Source: Pseudomonas asplenii | GTDB lineage: Bacteria; Pseudomonadota; Gammaproteobacteria; Pseudomonadales; Pseudomonadaceae | DNA: 64,000 nucleotides | NCBI RefSeq assembly: GCF_001293465.1 | Contig: NZ_JSYZ01000018.1 | Coordinates: 295,058-359,057, forward strand | Direction: 5' to 3' | Shown: in pieces, positions 36,319 to 45,101 of the stretch | Layout: each line of letters starts with the position of its first letter | How positions within the stretch are numbered: position 1 is the first letter of the stretch | Position numbers and translations under genes: made by a program | Notes under the pieces: generated by a model | Told to the model about the DNA's origin: nothing | The model's database searches: none | Seen by the model: only the letters and a program-made list of their open reading frames with translations

Positions 36319-38118
36319 TCAAATTTTCTGCAGGTGCCCGTAGAGCTTGGCGTACAGGCCCCCGTCGGCAATCAGTTGCTGGTGGTCGCCATCTTCGGCG
36401 ATTCGCCCGCCATCGAAGACCAGCACCCGGTCCGCCTGTTTCACCGCCGACAACCGATGCGCAATGATCAGCGTGGTACGGCCGTTGAGAAAGCGGCCCA
36501 GGGCCTGGTGCAGGTTGTATTCGGTCGCGGCGTCCAGAGCCGAGGTGGCCTCGTCGAGAATCACCACCTTGGGCTCGGCCAGGACCATCCGCGCGATAGC
36601 CAGGCGCTGGCGCTGGCCGCCGGACAGACGCACGCCGGAACGCCCGACGATGCTGTCCAGGCCCTGTGGCAGGCCGCGAATGGTGCTCTCCAGCTGGGCG
36701 ATCTCCAGCGCCTGCCAGCAGGCTTCGTCACTGCGCTCGCGGCCCATGGTCAGGTTGGCACGCACCGTGTCATTGAACAGGGCCGGATGCTGCAGCACCA
36801 CGGCGACATGCTCGCGCACGGTTTCCAGGCCGATCTCGGCCTGGGTCGAACCACCGAAGCGGATGGTTCCGGACTGCGGCACGTAGAGCCCGAGAAGCAG
36901 TTGCACCAGGGTGCTCTTGCCGCCACCGCTGGCACCGACGATCGCCACCTTCTCGCCGGGCGCGATGGACAGGTCGAGCTGGTCGAGAACCGGCTCCTCG
37001 GTGTAGGCGAAGCTCAGTCCACGCACCTCGATGCCCACCGTTTCGCGCCCGACGAAGGGATCGACACCCCCCGGGTACGCCGGCTCGTCGGCCCGTGCCA
37101 GCAACTCGTTGATCCGCGTCAGCGCGCCGCCGGCGGCGTAGTAGGCGTACTGCAGGTTCAGCAACTGCTCCACCGGACCGATCATGAACCACAGGTAGCT
37201 GAAGACCGCGAGCATCTGGCCGATCGACAGGTCCGAGAACAGCACGGTCAGCATGGCCGCGGCACGGAAGATGTCGATGCCGAACTGGAACAGCAGGCCA
37301 CTGGCCCGCCCCGAGGCATCGCTTTTCCACTGCGAGGCCACGGCATAATCGCGCACCTCACGAGCCCGCTGCCCGAGACGGCCGAGGAAAAATCCCTGGC
37401 GATTGCCGGCGCGGACTTCCTGGATGGCCTCGAGGGTTTCCGTCAGCGCCTGGGTGAAGCGCGAGGTGCTGTCGTTCTCCAGTTTCTTCAGGTGTTTGAC
37501 CCGCTTGCCCAACTGCACCGTGAAATAGATCACCAGCGGGTTGAACAGCAGGATCAGCAAGGCCAGCTTCCAGTGCATCCACACCAGGATGGCGGAGGTG
37601 CCGAGCAGCGTCAGCATCGCCACCAGGAAACGGCTGAGGGTTTCCCCGACGAACTTGTCGAGGGTGTCCAGGTCGGTGACCAGGTGAGTGGTCACCGTGC
37701 CGCTGCCGAGGCTTTCATACTCGCCGAGGGAGATCCGCTTCAGGCGCTCGATCAGGCGGATACGGATGCGATAGACGATGTCCTTGGCCAGGCCGGCGAA
37801 CAACCGCGCCTGCAGGACGTTGAACAGCAGCGCGGCACAACGCAGGCACAGGGTCGCCAGCAACATCAGGCCGATGTAGCCGACGGCGGTCTGCCAGGGG
37901 CCGGGCAGCAGGTGATTCATCACCTGCAGTGCCGCGTTGCCGTGCTTGAGCAGTACCTCGTCCACCAGCAGTGGCAACAGCAACGGGATGGGCACGCTGC
38001 ACAAGGTCGCCAACACGGCGACCGAGTTGGCGATCCACAGGGCCTTGCGGTGTTGCAGTGCCAGACGGCGAATCTCCGCCCAGCTCAGGCGGTCCTGCGC
38101 CGATGCCGCGTCAGGCAC
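36319..38118 (-). CDS. ABC exporter, fused permease and ATPase (MsbA/type-I family)
   Basis: A 599-residue half-transporter. Six membrane helices (about 25-310) are followed by an ATPase domain with Walker A VGASGGGKST, signature LSGGQRQR, Walker B VVILDEATSALD and the switch His (IIAHRLS). It works as a homodimer exporting a lipid, peptide or drug; the substrate is unknown. The GTG start at 38118 overlaps the end of the DsbA-like gene by eight bases and has GGAG ten bases upstream. A longer frame to 38181 would overlap that gene much more. Confidence 0.88.
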   Translation of the reverse strand: MPDAASAQDRLSWAEIRRLALQHRKALWIANSVAVLATLCSVPIPLLLPLLVDEVLLKHGNAALQVMNHLLPGPWQTAVGYIGLMLLATLCLRCAALLFNVLQARLFAGLAKDIVYRIRIRLIERLKRISLGEYESLGSGTVTTHLVTDLDTLDKFVGETLSRFLVAMLTLLGTSAILVWMHWKLALLILLFNPLVIYFTVQLGKRVKHLKKLENDSTSRFTQALTETLEAIQEVRAGNRQGFFLGRLGQRAREVRDYAVASQWKSDASGRASGLLFQFGIDIFRAAAMLTVLFSDLSIGQMLAVFSYLWFMIGPVEQLLNLQYAYYAAGGALTRINELLARADEPAYPGGVDPFVGRETVGIEVRGLSFAYTEEPVLDQLDLSIAPGEKVAIVGASGGGKSTLVQLLLGLYVPQSGTIRFGGSTQAEIGLETVREHVAVVLQHPALFNDTVRANLTMGRERSDEACWQALEIAQLESTIRGLPQGLDSIVGRSGVRLSGGQRQRLAIARMVLAEPKVVILDEATSALDAATEYNLHQALGRFLNGRTTLIIAHRLSAVKQADRVLVFDGGRIAEDGDHQQLIADGGLYAKLYGHLQKI

Positions 38119-38746
38119 AGGCCGCGCGCTCCAGCCAACGGCCGAGCAGCGGCGACAACTCGGAAAGCGGCTGGTAGCCATTGGTCAGCAGGGCCAGTTG
38201 GCCATTGCGTTCGGCCAGCATCGTCGGGAAACCGGCGATACCCAGGTCCTGGACCCACGTGAAATCGGCGGCGGTGGCCGCATGCTGCTCGGCGGTATCG
38301 AAAGCGCCGGCGAACTCGATGCGCGGCAGTCCGGCCTTTTCCGCCAGTTCCACCAGTACCGAGGCCTGCGTGACGTCACGCCCCTCGACATAGAAGGCTC
38401 GCTGGATCAGCCCCACCAGCGCCCACGCGCAGTCCGGCGCCAGGCTGCGGGCGGTGATCACTGCCCGGCAGGCCGGCTCGGTGTCGTAGACGAAACCGTC
38501 CGGCAGGGCCCCGTCGAGCGTGAACGGCTGGCCGGTGGTCTCGGTGACCGCCTGCCAGTGCTCGAGAATGTAGCGCCGGGTATTGGGCTCCAGCGCGGCA
38601 CCGCTGCCGGTGCGCAGGCCGCCCATCACCAGGTGCAGTTCTACCCCGGCTTCCTGCGCCTGCCTGACCAGCGCCTCGGCCACCGGGGCGAAACCCCAGC
38701 ACCAGGAGCACATCGGATCCATCACATAGAGCAGGCGCGCGGACAT
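38111..38746 (-). CDS. DsbA-family (FrnE-like) thiol oxidoreductase
   Basis: A 211-residue thioredoxin-fold protein with an active-site CSWC (MDPMCSWCWGFAP) at about residues 13-16 and a helical insert. The cis-Pro region is GIAGFPTM. No signal peptide is present, so it acts in the cytoplasm like FrnE proteins, where it may be a disulfide or glutathione-type isomerase. It lies between trhO (three bases upstream) and the ABC exporter (overlapping), all on the minus strand. Confidence 0.88.
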   Translation of the reverse strand: MSARLLYVMDPMCSWCWGFAPVAEALVRQAQEAGVELHLVMGGLRTGSGAALEPNTRRYILEHWQAVTETTGQPFTLDGALPDGFVYDTEPACRAVITARSLAPDCAWALVGLIQRAFYVEGRDVTQASVLVELAEKAGLPRIEFAGAFDTAEQHAATAADFTWVQDLGIAGFPTMLAERNGQLALLTNGYQPLSELSPLLGRWLERAACA

Positions 38747-38749
38747 GGT

Positions 38750-39688
38750 TCAGGCCTCGGAAGCTTGACGATAGTTATAGCCGATCGGGTGCGGTTGGTT
38801 GCGCGCCTTGGCCAGTTCGATCTGCTTCTGCCGGTCGATGGCACTGCGACGGGTCTTCTCGCTCAAGGTGTTCCAGCAATGCGGGCAACTGATGCCGGGC
38901 ACATAGTGCTCCGAGGCGCGATCCTCGACGCTGACCGGGGTACGGCAGGCGTGGCACTGGTCGTAGTCGCCCTCACTCAGGTCGTGCCGCACGGTCACGC
39001 GGTTATCGAAGACGAAACAGTCACCGCGCCACTGGCTTTGTTCCTGAGGCACCTCTTCGAGGTACTTGAGGATGCCACCCTTGAGGTGGTACACCTCCTC
39101 GAAACCCTCGCCGAGCATGTAGCTCGAGGCCTTTTCACAACGAATGCCGCCGGTGCAGAACATCGCGACCTTCTTGTGCCTGGCCGGATCGAAGTTGGCC
39201 TTGATGTAGTCGGGGAACTCGCGGAAGCTGGTGGTCTTGGGATCGATGGCGCCTTCGAAGGTGCCGATCGACACCTCGTAGTCGTTGCGGGTATCGATCA
39301 GCAGCACTTCCGGATCGGCGATCAGGGCGTTCCAGTCCTGTGGCTCGACATAGGTACCGACCCTTTTGTTCGGGTCCACGCCTTCGACGCCGAGGGTGAC
39401 GATTTCCTTCTTCAGCTTGACCTTGGTCCGATAGAACGGCTGCTCGTCGCAGTAGGACTCCTTGTGATCCAGGTCCACCATGCGCGGGTCGTTCTTCAAC
39501 CAGGCCAGCAGGCCGTCGATGCCTTCGCGGCTGCCGGAAACGGTGCCGTTGATGCCTTCTTCGGCGATCAGCAGCGTGCCCTTGATACCGTTGGCGAGCA
39601 TCGCCTGCAGCAGCGGTTCGCGCAAGGCGACGTAATCTTCGAGGGTGACGAACTTGTACAGTGCCGCCACGACGACAGGTTGAGTCAT
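38750..39688 (-). CDS. trhO: tRNA uridine-34 hydroxylase TrhO (rhodanese-like)
   Basis: A 312-residue YceA-family protein. An N-terminal alpha/beta domain (ALYKFVTLEDYVALREPL) is followed by a rhodanese domain with the active loop FCTGGIRCEKA and a Cys-rich tail (CHACR, CPHCWN). TrhO makes 5-hydroxyuridine at the wobble position of tRNA using oxygen. The start at 39688 is preceded by GGAGAGAAATACCC. Longer in-frame starts lie in a basic, non-coding-looking stretch. Four bases separate it from the DsbA-like gene. Confidence 0.95.
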   Translation of the reverse strand: MTQPVVVAALYKFVTLEDYVALREPLLQAMLANGIKGTLLIAEEGINGTVSGSREGIDGLLAWLKNDPRMVDLDHKESYCDEQPFYRTKVKLKKEIVTLGVEGVDPNKRVGTYVEPQDWNALIADPEVLLIDTRNDYEVSIGTFEGAIDPKTTSFREFPDYIKANFDPARHKKVAMFCTGGIRCEKASSYMLGEGFEEVYHLKGGILKYLEEVPQEQSQWRGDCFVFDNRVTVRHDLSEGDYDQCHACRTPVSVEDRASEHYVPGISCPHCWNTLSEKTRRSAIDRQKQIELAKARNQPHPIGYNYRQASEA

Positions 39689-39789
39689 GGGTATTTCTCT
39701 CCAGGTGGCTGCCCTCGCAAAGGGCGAACCGGATGCAAAAAAAACGCGCCGACGAAGCGGCGCGTTGCGGATTCTAACAAAAGGCGAGC

Positions 39790-40086
39790 CTAGTGTCCTC
39801 CGCCGGCGCAGGTCGGCGACGCCGGTGCCACGCCGATTTTTGCCCACTCCTCGGGGGTGTAGGTATGCAGGGCCAACGCATGGAACTGCCCCATCAGGTC
39901 ACCCAGGGTGGCGTAGACCTTCTGGTGGCGCTTGACGCTGTTCAACCCGGCGAACTGCTCGCTGACCAGCACCGCCTTGAAGTGGGTCTCGGTCCCGCGA
40001 CTGTGCATGTGGCTTTCATCCAGCACCTGCAGGTGCTCGGGGTGCAACGCGCCCAGGGCGGTCTCGATACGTTGTTGCATGTTCAT
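39790..40086 (-). CDS. bolA: BolA-family protein
   Basis: A 98-residue BolA-like protein with HMHSRGTETHFKAVLVS and the conserved NSVKRHQKVYATLGD containing the cluster-binding His. BolA proteins pair with monothiol glutaredoxins and influence iron-sulfur handling and shape. A C-terminal His/Cys tail (TCAGGGH) could bind metal. It sits between the DUF2059 gene (12 bases) and trhO (101 bases) on the same strand. Confidence 0.93.
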   Translation of the reverse strand: MNMQQRIETALGALHPEHLQVLDESHMHSRGTETHFKAVLVSEQFAGLNSVKRHQKVYATLGDLMGQFHALALHTYTPEEWAKIGVAPASPTCAGGGH

Positions 40087-40098
40087 CCCGGGCCCCGC

Positions 40099-40620
40099 TT
40101 ACTTCTTCTTGGCCGGTGCGGCAGGCTTGGCCGGCGCCAGCTCGTTGGTCATGTCTTCCAGCAGCTTGTTGACCACCGGTACCGCGCTCTCCAGCTTGGC
40201 CTGGGTCATCTGGGCCGATTGCTGGGTCAGTTGCGGCATTTTCTCCAGGACTTTCTTGCCCAGCGGCGACTGGTAGAAGGCCACCAGGTCCTTGAGCTCC
40301 GACTCACTGAAGTTGCTGGTGTACAGCTTGACCATGTCGGGCTTGAGCTTGTCCCAGCCGATCGCCTGGTCCAGGGCGGCGTTGGCCTTGGCCTGGTAGG
40401 TGTCGAGCAGCGGCTTTTTCGAGTCCGGCGCCTGGGTCTGGGCAAAGCGCTGGGCGAACATCTGCTGCACTTGTGCGTAGACCGGGGTTCCGAGCTTGTC
40501 GGCGTGGGCCAGCGTCAGGAAAGCTTCGGCACTGGCGTTGTGGCTGGCGGTATCGGCGAAAACCTGGCCGCTGGCACATACCAGAGCAACCGCGGTACAG
40601 ATGGCACGAAGACGGGTCAT
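40099..40620 (-). CDS. Exported DUF2059 protein
   Basis: A 173-residue protein with a signal peptide cut after QVFA and a helical DUF2059 domain (FYQSPLGKKVLEKMPQLTQQ). A Lys/Ala/Pro-rich tail (APAKKK) ends the chain. The family is widespread in proteobacteria and its function is unknown. It lies 12 bases before bolA, so the two are likely co-transcribed. Confidence 0.9.
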   Translation of the reverse strand: MTRLRAICTAVALVCASGQVFADTASHNASAEAFLTLAHADKLGTPVYAQVQQMFAQRFAQTQAPDSKKPLLDTYQAKANAALDQAIGWDKLKPDMVKLYTSNFSESELKDLVAFYQSPLGKKVLEKMPQLTQQSAQMTQAKLESAVPVVNKLLEDMTNELAPAKPAAPAKKK

Positions 40621-40815
40621 CGAGTTTCCTTTCTAGCAGGCGAGGTAAAACCCCAAGAACGCCCATTCTGCGCCTAACAAAGTGTGTCACTCAACCCCGA
40701 CACCGATTGTGACAGGTTCCAGCGTCCCTGCTCCGGTAAAACCTGTATGGGGAACCTGGCCGGCAGATCACGGCCTAAACTTCACCAATCAGTCATTTAA
40801 GGAAGAGCGTGTCCG

Positions 40816-42210
40816 ATGAGCCGTATCGAAACCGACAGTCTTGGCCAGGTGAATGTCCCGGAAGAAGCCTACTGGGGGGCACAGACCCAGCGCTCGCTGA
40901 TCAACTTCGCCATTGGCAGCGAAAAGATGCCGCTGGCGGTGATGCACGCCCTGGCCCTGATCAAGAAGGCCGCGGCGCGGGTCAACGACCGTAACGGCGA
41001 CCTGCCCGCCGACATCGCCCGACTGATCGAACAGGCGGCCGACGAAGTGCTCGCCGGCGAACACGACAACCAGTTCCCGCTGGCGGTCTGGCAGACCGGC
41101 AGCGGCACCCAGAGCAACATGAACGCCAACGAGGTCATCGCCGGACGCGCCAACGAACTGGCCGGCAAGGGCCGTGGCGGCAAGTCGCCAGTGCACCCGA
41201 ACGACCACGTCAACCGCTCGCAAAGCTCCAACGACTGCTTCCCCACCGCCATGCACATTGCCGCCGTCCAGGCGGTGCACCGGCAGTTGCTGCCGGCGAT
41301 CGCCGAACTGTCCGGCGGCCTGGCCGAACTGGCGGCGCGGCACATGAAGCTGGTCAAGACCGGGCGCACCCACATGATGGACGCGACGCCGATCACCTTC
41401 GGCCAGGAGGTTTCCGCCTACATCGCCCAGCTCGACTACGCCGAACGGGCGATTCGCGCGGCCTTGCCGGCCGTCTGCGAACTGGCCCAGGGCGGCACGG
41501 CGGTGGGCACCGGGCTCAACGCGCCCCATGGTTTCTCCGAAGCGATCGCCGCGGAAATCGCCGCCCTCGCCGGCCTGCCCTTCGTCAGCGCGCCGAACAA
41601 GTTCGCCGCGCTGGCCGGCCATGAACCGCTGACCAGCCTGTCCGGGGCACTGAAGACCCTGGCCGTGGCACTGATGAAAATCGCCAACGACCTGCGCCTG
41701 CTCGGCTCCGGGCCCCGCGCCGGGTTCGCCGAGGTCAAGTTGCCGGCCAATGAACCGGGCAGTTCGATCATGCCCGGCAAGGTCAACCCGACCCAGTGCG
41801 AAGCGCTGTCGATGCTCGCCTGCCAGGTCCTGGGCAATGACGTGACCATCGGTTTCGCCGCCAGCCAGGGCCACCTGCAGTTGAACGTGTACAAGCCGGT
41901 GATCATTCATAACCTGCTGCAGTCGATTCAGTTGCTGGCGGACGGCTGCAGCAACTTCCAGGCCCACTGCATCGCCGGGCTGGAACCCGACCCGCAACAG
42001 ATGGCTGCGCACCTGGAGCGTGGGCTGATGCTGGTCACCGCGCTGAACCCGCATATCGGCTACGACAAGGCGGCGGAAATCGCCAAGAAGGCCTATGCCG
42101 AGAACCTCACCCTGCGCGAGTCGGCGCTGGAGCTGGGCTACCTCACCGACGAAGAGTTCGACGCCTGGGTCCGCCCCGAAAACATGCTGGAGGCAGGCAA
42201 GAACGGCTGA
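40816..42210 (+). CDS. fumC: Fumarate hydratase, class II
   Basis: A 464-residue iron-independent fumarase of the TCA cycle. The family signature GSSIMPGKVNPTQ and the substrate-binding TGSGTQSNMNANEV and HPNDHVNRSQSSND are all present. As an oxygen-stable enzyme it often substitutes for the iron-sulfur fumarase during iron limitation. It is divergent from the DUF2059-bolA genes with 195 bases between. Confidence 0.96.
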   Translation: MSRIETDSLGQVNVPEEAYWGAQTQRSLINFAIGSEKMPLAVMHALALIKKAAARVNDRNGDLPADIARLIEQAADEVLAGEHDNQFPLAVWQTGSGTQSNMNANEVIAGRANELAGKGRGGKSPVHPNDHVNRSQSSNDCFPTAMHIAAVQAVHRQLLPAIAELSGGLAELAARHMKLVKTGRTHMMDATPITFGQEVSAYIAQLDYAERAIRAALPAVCELAQGGTAVGTGLNAPHGFSEAIAAEIAALAGLPFVSAPNKFAALAGHEPLTSLSGALKTLAVALMKIANDLRLLGSGPRAGFAEVKLPANEPGSSIMPGKVNPTQCEALSMLACQVLGNDVTIGFAASQGHLQLNVYKPVIIHNLLQSIQLLADGCSNFQAHCIAGLEPDPQQMAAHLERGLMLVTALNPHIGYDKAAEIAKKAYAENLTLRESALELGYLTDEEFDAWVRPENMLEAGKNG

Positions 42211-42246
42211 CCCGGCTCTGCCGCCGACAAGCCCGGCGCACAACCT

Positions 42247-42335
42247 GTAGGTGCCGGTTTGCTGGCGACCGGCCAACGGCGGCCATCCAGCACTTCCTGT
42301 GCTGTCGGACAAGGCCGCCATCGCCAGCAGGCCGA
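42247..42335. repeat. REP-type inverted repeat after fumC
   Basis: GTAGGTGCCGGTTTGCTGGC at 42247 is partly mirrored by TCGCCAGCAGGCCGA at 42321, with an inner GGCGGCC/GGCCGCC stem. It lies between convergent fumC and the EamA gene. The outer arm is degenerate. Confidence 0.65.
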
Positions 42336-42361
42336 TTCCCTGGGCCTGCGTGGATCACCGG

Positions 42362-43324
42362 CTACGAGGTGGACAACCCCCTGGCCCGTCGCGCCTTGAG
42401 CCCGGCAATCAGCGATGGCCCCAGGGCCACCAGCGCCGAACCGAGCACCACCAGCAATGCCCCGCCGTAACCCAGGCCATTGATGTCCTCGGCGTGCACG
42501 TAGTCCGGCCAGATCCAGGCGGCCAGGGCCACCGAGCCGAACGTGATCAGCGGCGTGATCGCCAGCGTCGCGCTGACCCGTGAAGCCTCCCAGTGCGCCA
42601 GCGCCTCGGCAAAGGCCCCATAGGCCACCAGCGTATTCAGGCAGCAGCCCAACAGCAGCCAGCCCTGCAACGGGCTCAGTTGCAGGATTTGCACCGGATG
42701 CGCCCAGGGTGTCAGCAACAAGGCACAGCACAGGTAGATCACCATCATCACCTGCAAGGAGTTCCACGCCGTCAGCAGTTGCTTCTGGCTCAGGGCATAG
42801 AAGGTCCAGACCGTGGACGCCAGCAACACCAGCAGCACCCCGGCGGTGTAATTGCCCAGGGACGTCAACAACTCCTCCAGGCGCTGGTTGAAGAACAGCC
42901 CAAAGCCGATCAGCAGCACCGCCAGACCGATCCCCTGCCCCAGGCTGAAACGCTCCTTGAACACGAACAGGCTGGCGACCAGCAGGAAGATCGGCCCCAT
43001 CTGCACCACCAGTTGCGCGGTGCCGGGGCTCAACAGACTGAGCCCCATCAGGTACAGGACATAGTTGCCCACCAGCCCGAACACCGCCAGCAGCACCAGC
43101 CAGCCGCCCCGTGGCCCCAGGGCGCGCCAGTTCGGCAGCCGTTTGCTGGCCGCCAGGTAGAAGAACAGAAAACCTCCGGAAACCATCAGCCGGCACCAGG
43201 TCACGCTGACCGGGTCCATCACCTGCAACACCTGCTTGAGCTTGATCGGCAGGATGCCCCAGAGCACAGCGGTGAGCAGGGCAAGAAACAATCCGTAGCC
43301 CCAACGGCCGGATGAAATGTGCAT
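42362..43324 (-). CDS. EamA/RarD-type drug-metabolite permease
   Basis: A 320-residue protein with ten predicted membrane helices in two EamA repeats (first begins LFLALLTAVLWGILPIKLKQ). WRALGPRGGWL and SPGTAQLVVQMGPIFLL are typical of RarD-like exporters. The substrate is unknown. The ATG at 43324 has GGGAC upstream and starts just before the first helix; an in-frame start at 43414 would add a polar segment. Confidence 0.87.
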   Translation of the reverse strand: MHISSGRWGYGLFLALLTAVLWGILPIKLKQVLQVMDPVSVTWCRLMVSGGFLFFYLAASKRLPNWRALGPRGGWLVLLAVFGLVGNYVLYLMGLSLLSPGTAQLVVQMGPIFLLVASLFVFKERFSLGQGIGLAVLLIGFGLFFNQRLEELLTSLGNYTAGVLLVLLASTVWTFYALSQKQLLTAWNSLQVMMVIYLCCALLLTPWAHPVQILQLSPLQGWLLLGCCLNTLVAYGAFAEALAHWEASRVSATLAITPLITFGSVALAAWIWPDYVHAEDINGLGYGGALLVVLGSALVALGPSLIAGLKARRARGLSTS

Positions 43325-43534
43325 GGACAGTCCCGTGGAGCGATGGATTCGTGTCGCCATTCTAAGCGGCTCAGGCGCATTCCCACAGCCATCCGCGCCG
43401 ATTGAAAACGACATCGAGCAACGTCAGAACGGCGCCAACCACTTGACTTCTGCCGTTGATCGTTCGATCGAGCATCCTATCTGCAGAAGATTTATGCTGA
43501 TTATCTGACACTACCCCTAGCGGAGTTTTTCTCC

Positions 43535-43738
43535 ATGTTCGGCAAACGCGCCCAGGACAGCACCGAGGCCGTGCACTTTCGCAGCGACCGCGTCAGTGCG
43601 ATCAATGGCCTGTACTTTTTCAGCACCCGGGAGAACACCCTGGAAGGGCCGTTTTTCAGCCGGACCGATGCGGAGCGCGGCAGCCAGCTCTACATCAAGC
43701 GCATGCAACTGGCGCAGGATATCCAGGACTTCCTCTGA
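43535..43738 (+). CDS. Small conserved protein of unknown function
   Basis: A 67-residue soluble protein (FRSDRVSAINGLYFFSTREN, about 20 residues, is its core) with no signal or membrane segment. GGAG precedes the ATG. It resembles short conserved Pseudomonas proteins (DUF6316-like as I recall); no function known. Degenerate REP-like sequence (GGCAAGCC...CTCCCACC) follows at about 43750-43795, before the convergent thiolase gene. Confidence 0.75.
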   Translation: MFGKRAQDSTEAVHFRSDRVSAINGLYFFSTRENTLEGPFFSRTDAERGSQLYIKRMQLAQDIQDFL

Positions 43739-43814
43739 GCTCGCGGATCCTGTGGGAGGTTCCAGGGCCGGGAGGGCAAGCCTTGCTCCCACCCCGGAAT
43801 TTCCCGCAGAACCG

Positions 43815-44999
43815 TCAGCGTACAGCCTCGAACAGCCCCGTGGCGCCCATCCCGCCGCCCACGCACATGGTCACGATGCCGTAGCGCAGGTTACGCCGCT
43901 GCAGCTCGCGCACCAGGTGCCCGACCTGGCGTGAACCGGTCATGCCGAACGGGTGGCCGATGGAAATCGAACCGCCATTGACGTTGTACTTCGCATTGTC
44001 GATCTCCAGCCGGTCGCGGCTGTACAGGCACTGCGAGGCAAAGGCTTCGTTGAGTTCCCACAGGTCGATATCCGCCACGGTCAGCCCCTTGGCCTTGAGT
44101 AACCTGGGGACCGAGAACACCGGGCCGATGCCCATCTCGTCCGGCTCGCAGCCGGCCACGGTGAAGCCACGGAAGAACGCCTTGGGCTTGAGCCCCAGGG
44201 CCAGGGCCCGCTCCAGGCTCATGACCAGGGTCATCGAGGCGCCATCGGACAGTTGCGACGAGTTGCCCGCGGTCACCGAACCGTCCTCGGCGAACACCGG
44301 CTTCAGGCCGGCCAGGCTCTCCAGGGTGGTGTCCGGCCGGTTGCAGTCGTCCCGGTCGACCACGCCCTGCATCTGCTGGATCTGCCCGCTGGCCTTGTCC
44401 TCGACGGCATAGGTCACCGTCATCGGCACGATCTCGTCGACGAACAGCCCGGCGGCCTGGGCCGCTGCGGTGCGCTGCTGGCTCTGCAGGGCATAGAGGT
44501 CCTGCTGCTCGCGGCTGACCTGATAGCGCCGGGCGACGATTTCCGCGGTCTGTCCCATCGGGAAGTAGAGGCCCGGCACCTGCTCCTTGAGCAACGGGTT
44601 GATCAGGTTGTCGGTATTGACGCTCTTGAGGGTCAGGCTGATGGACTCGACGCCCCCGGCGACGATGATGTCGCTGCAGCCGGAAGCGATCTGGTTGGCG
44701 GCAATGGCGATCGCCTGCAGGCCCGAGGAACAGAAACGGTTGAGGGTCATGCCCGCCGTACCGGTCCCCAGTTGCGACAACACCGCCACGTTGCGGCCGA
44801 TGTTGTAGCCCTGGGCACCTTCGTTGGAGCCGGCGCCGACGATGCAGTCCTCGACACTCGCCGGGTCGATGCCGCTGCGCGCCAGCAGCGCATTGACGCA
44901 ATGGGCGGCCATGGCGTCGGGCCGGGTCTGGTTGAACTTGCCGCGAAACGACTTGGCCAGGCCGGTACGCACGCTATCGACGATCACCACTTCACGCAT
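43815..44999 (-). CDS. Thiolase family protein (acetyl-CoA acyltransferase)
   Basis: A 394-residue thiolase. The nucleophile Cys is in NRFCSSGLQA, the second motif is NVNGGSISIGHPFGMTGSR and the final catalytic Cys is in VTMCVGGGMGAT. It either condenses or cleaves acyl-CoA; sequence alone does not separate degradative from biosynthetic use. NEAFASQ is standard. The start at 44999 (MREVVIVDSVRTG) is the usual thiolase start. No beta-oxidation partner is adjacent. Confidence 0.92.
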   Translation of the reverse strand: MREVVIVDSVRTGLAKSFRGKFNQTRPDAMAAHCVNALLARSGIDPASVEDCIVGAGSNEGAQGYNIGRNVAVLSQLGTGTAGMTLNRFCSSGLQAIAIAANQIASGCSDIIVAGGVESISLTLKSVNTDNLINPLLKEQVPGLYFPMGQTAEIVARRYQVSREQQDLYALQSQQRTAAAQAAGLFVDEIVPMTVTYAVEDKASGQIQQMQGVVDRDDCNRPDTTLESLAGLKPVFAEDGSVTAGNSSQLSDGASMTLVMSLERALALGLKPKAFFRGFTVAGCEPDEMGIGPVFSVPRLLKAKGLTVADIDLWELNEAFASQCLYSRDRLEIDNAKYNVNGGSISIGHPFGMTGSRQVGHLVRELQRRNLRYGIVTMCVGGGMGATGLFEAVR

Positions 45000-45101
45000 G
45001 GGACACCTCATTGTCATTGTCGGTCCAGGAAAGCCTGAGCATAGGCTCGGCTGATCCGGGACCGCGACAATCATTCATTCGGCGTATGCGCCACCATCGA
45101 C

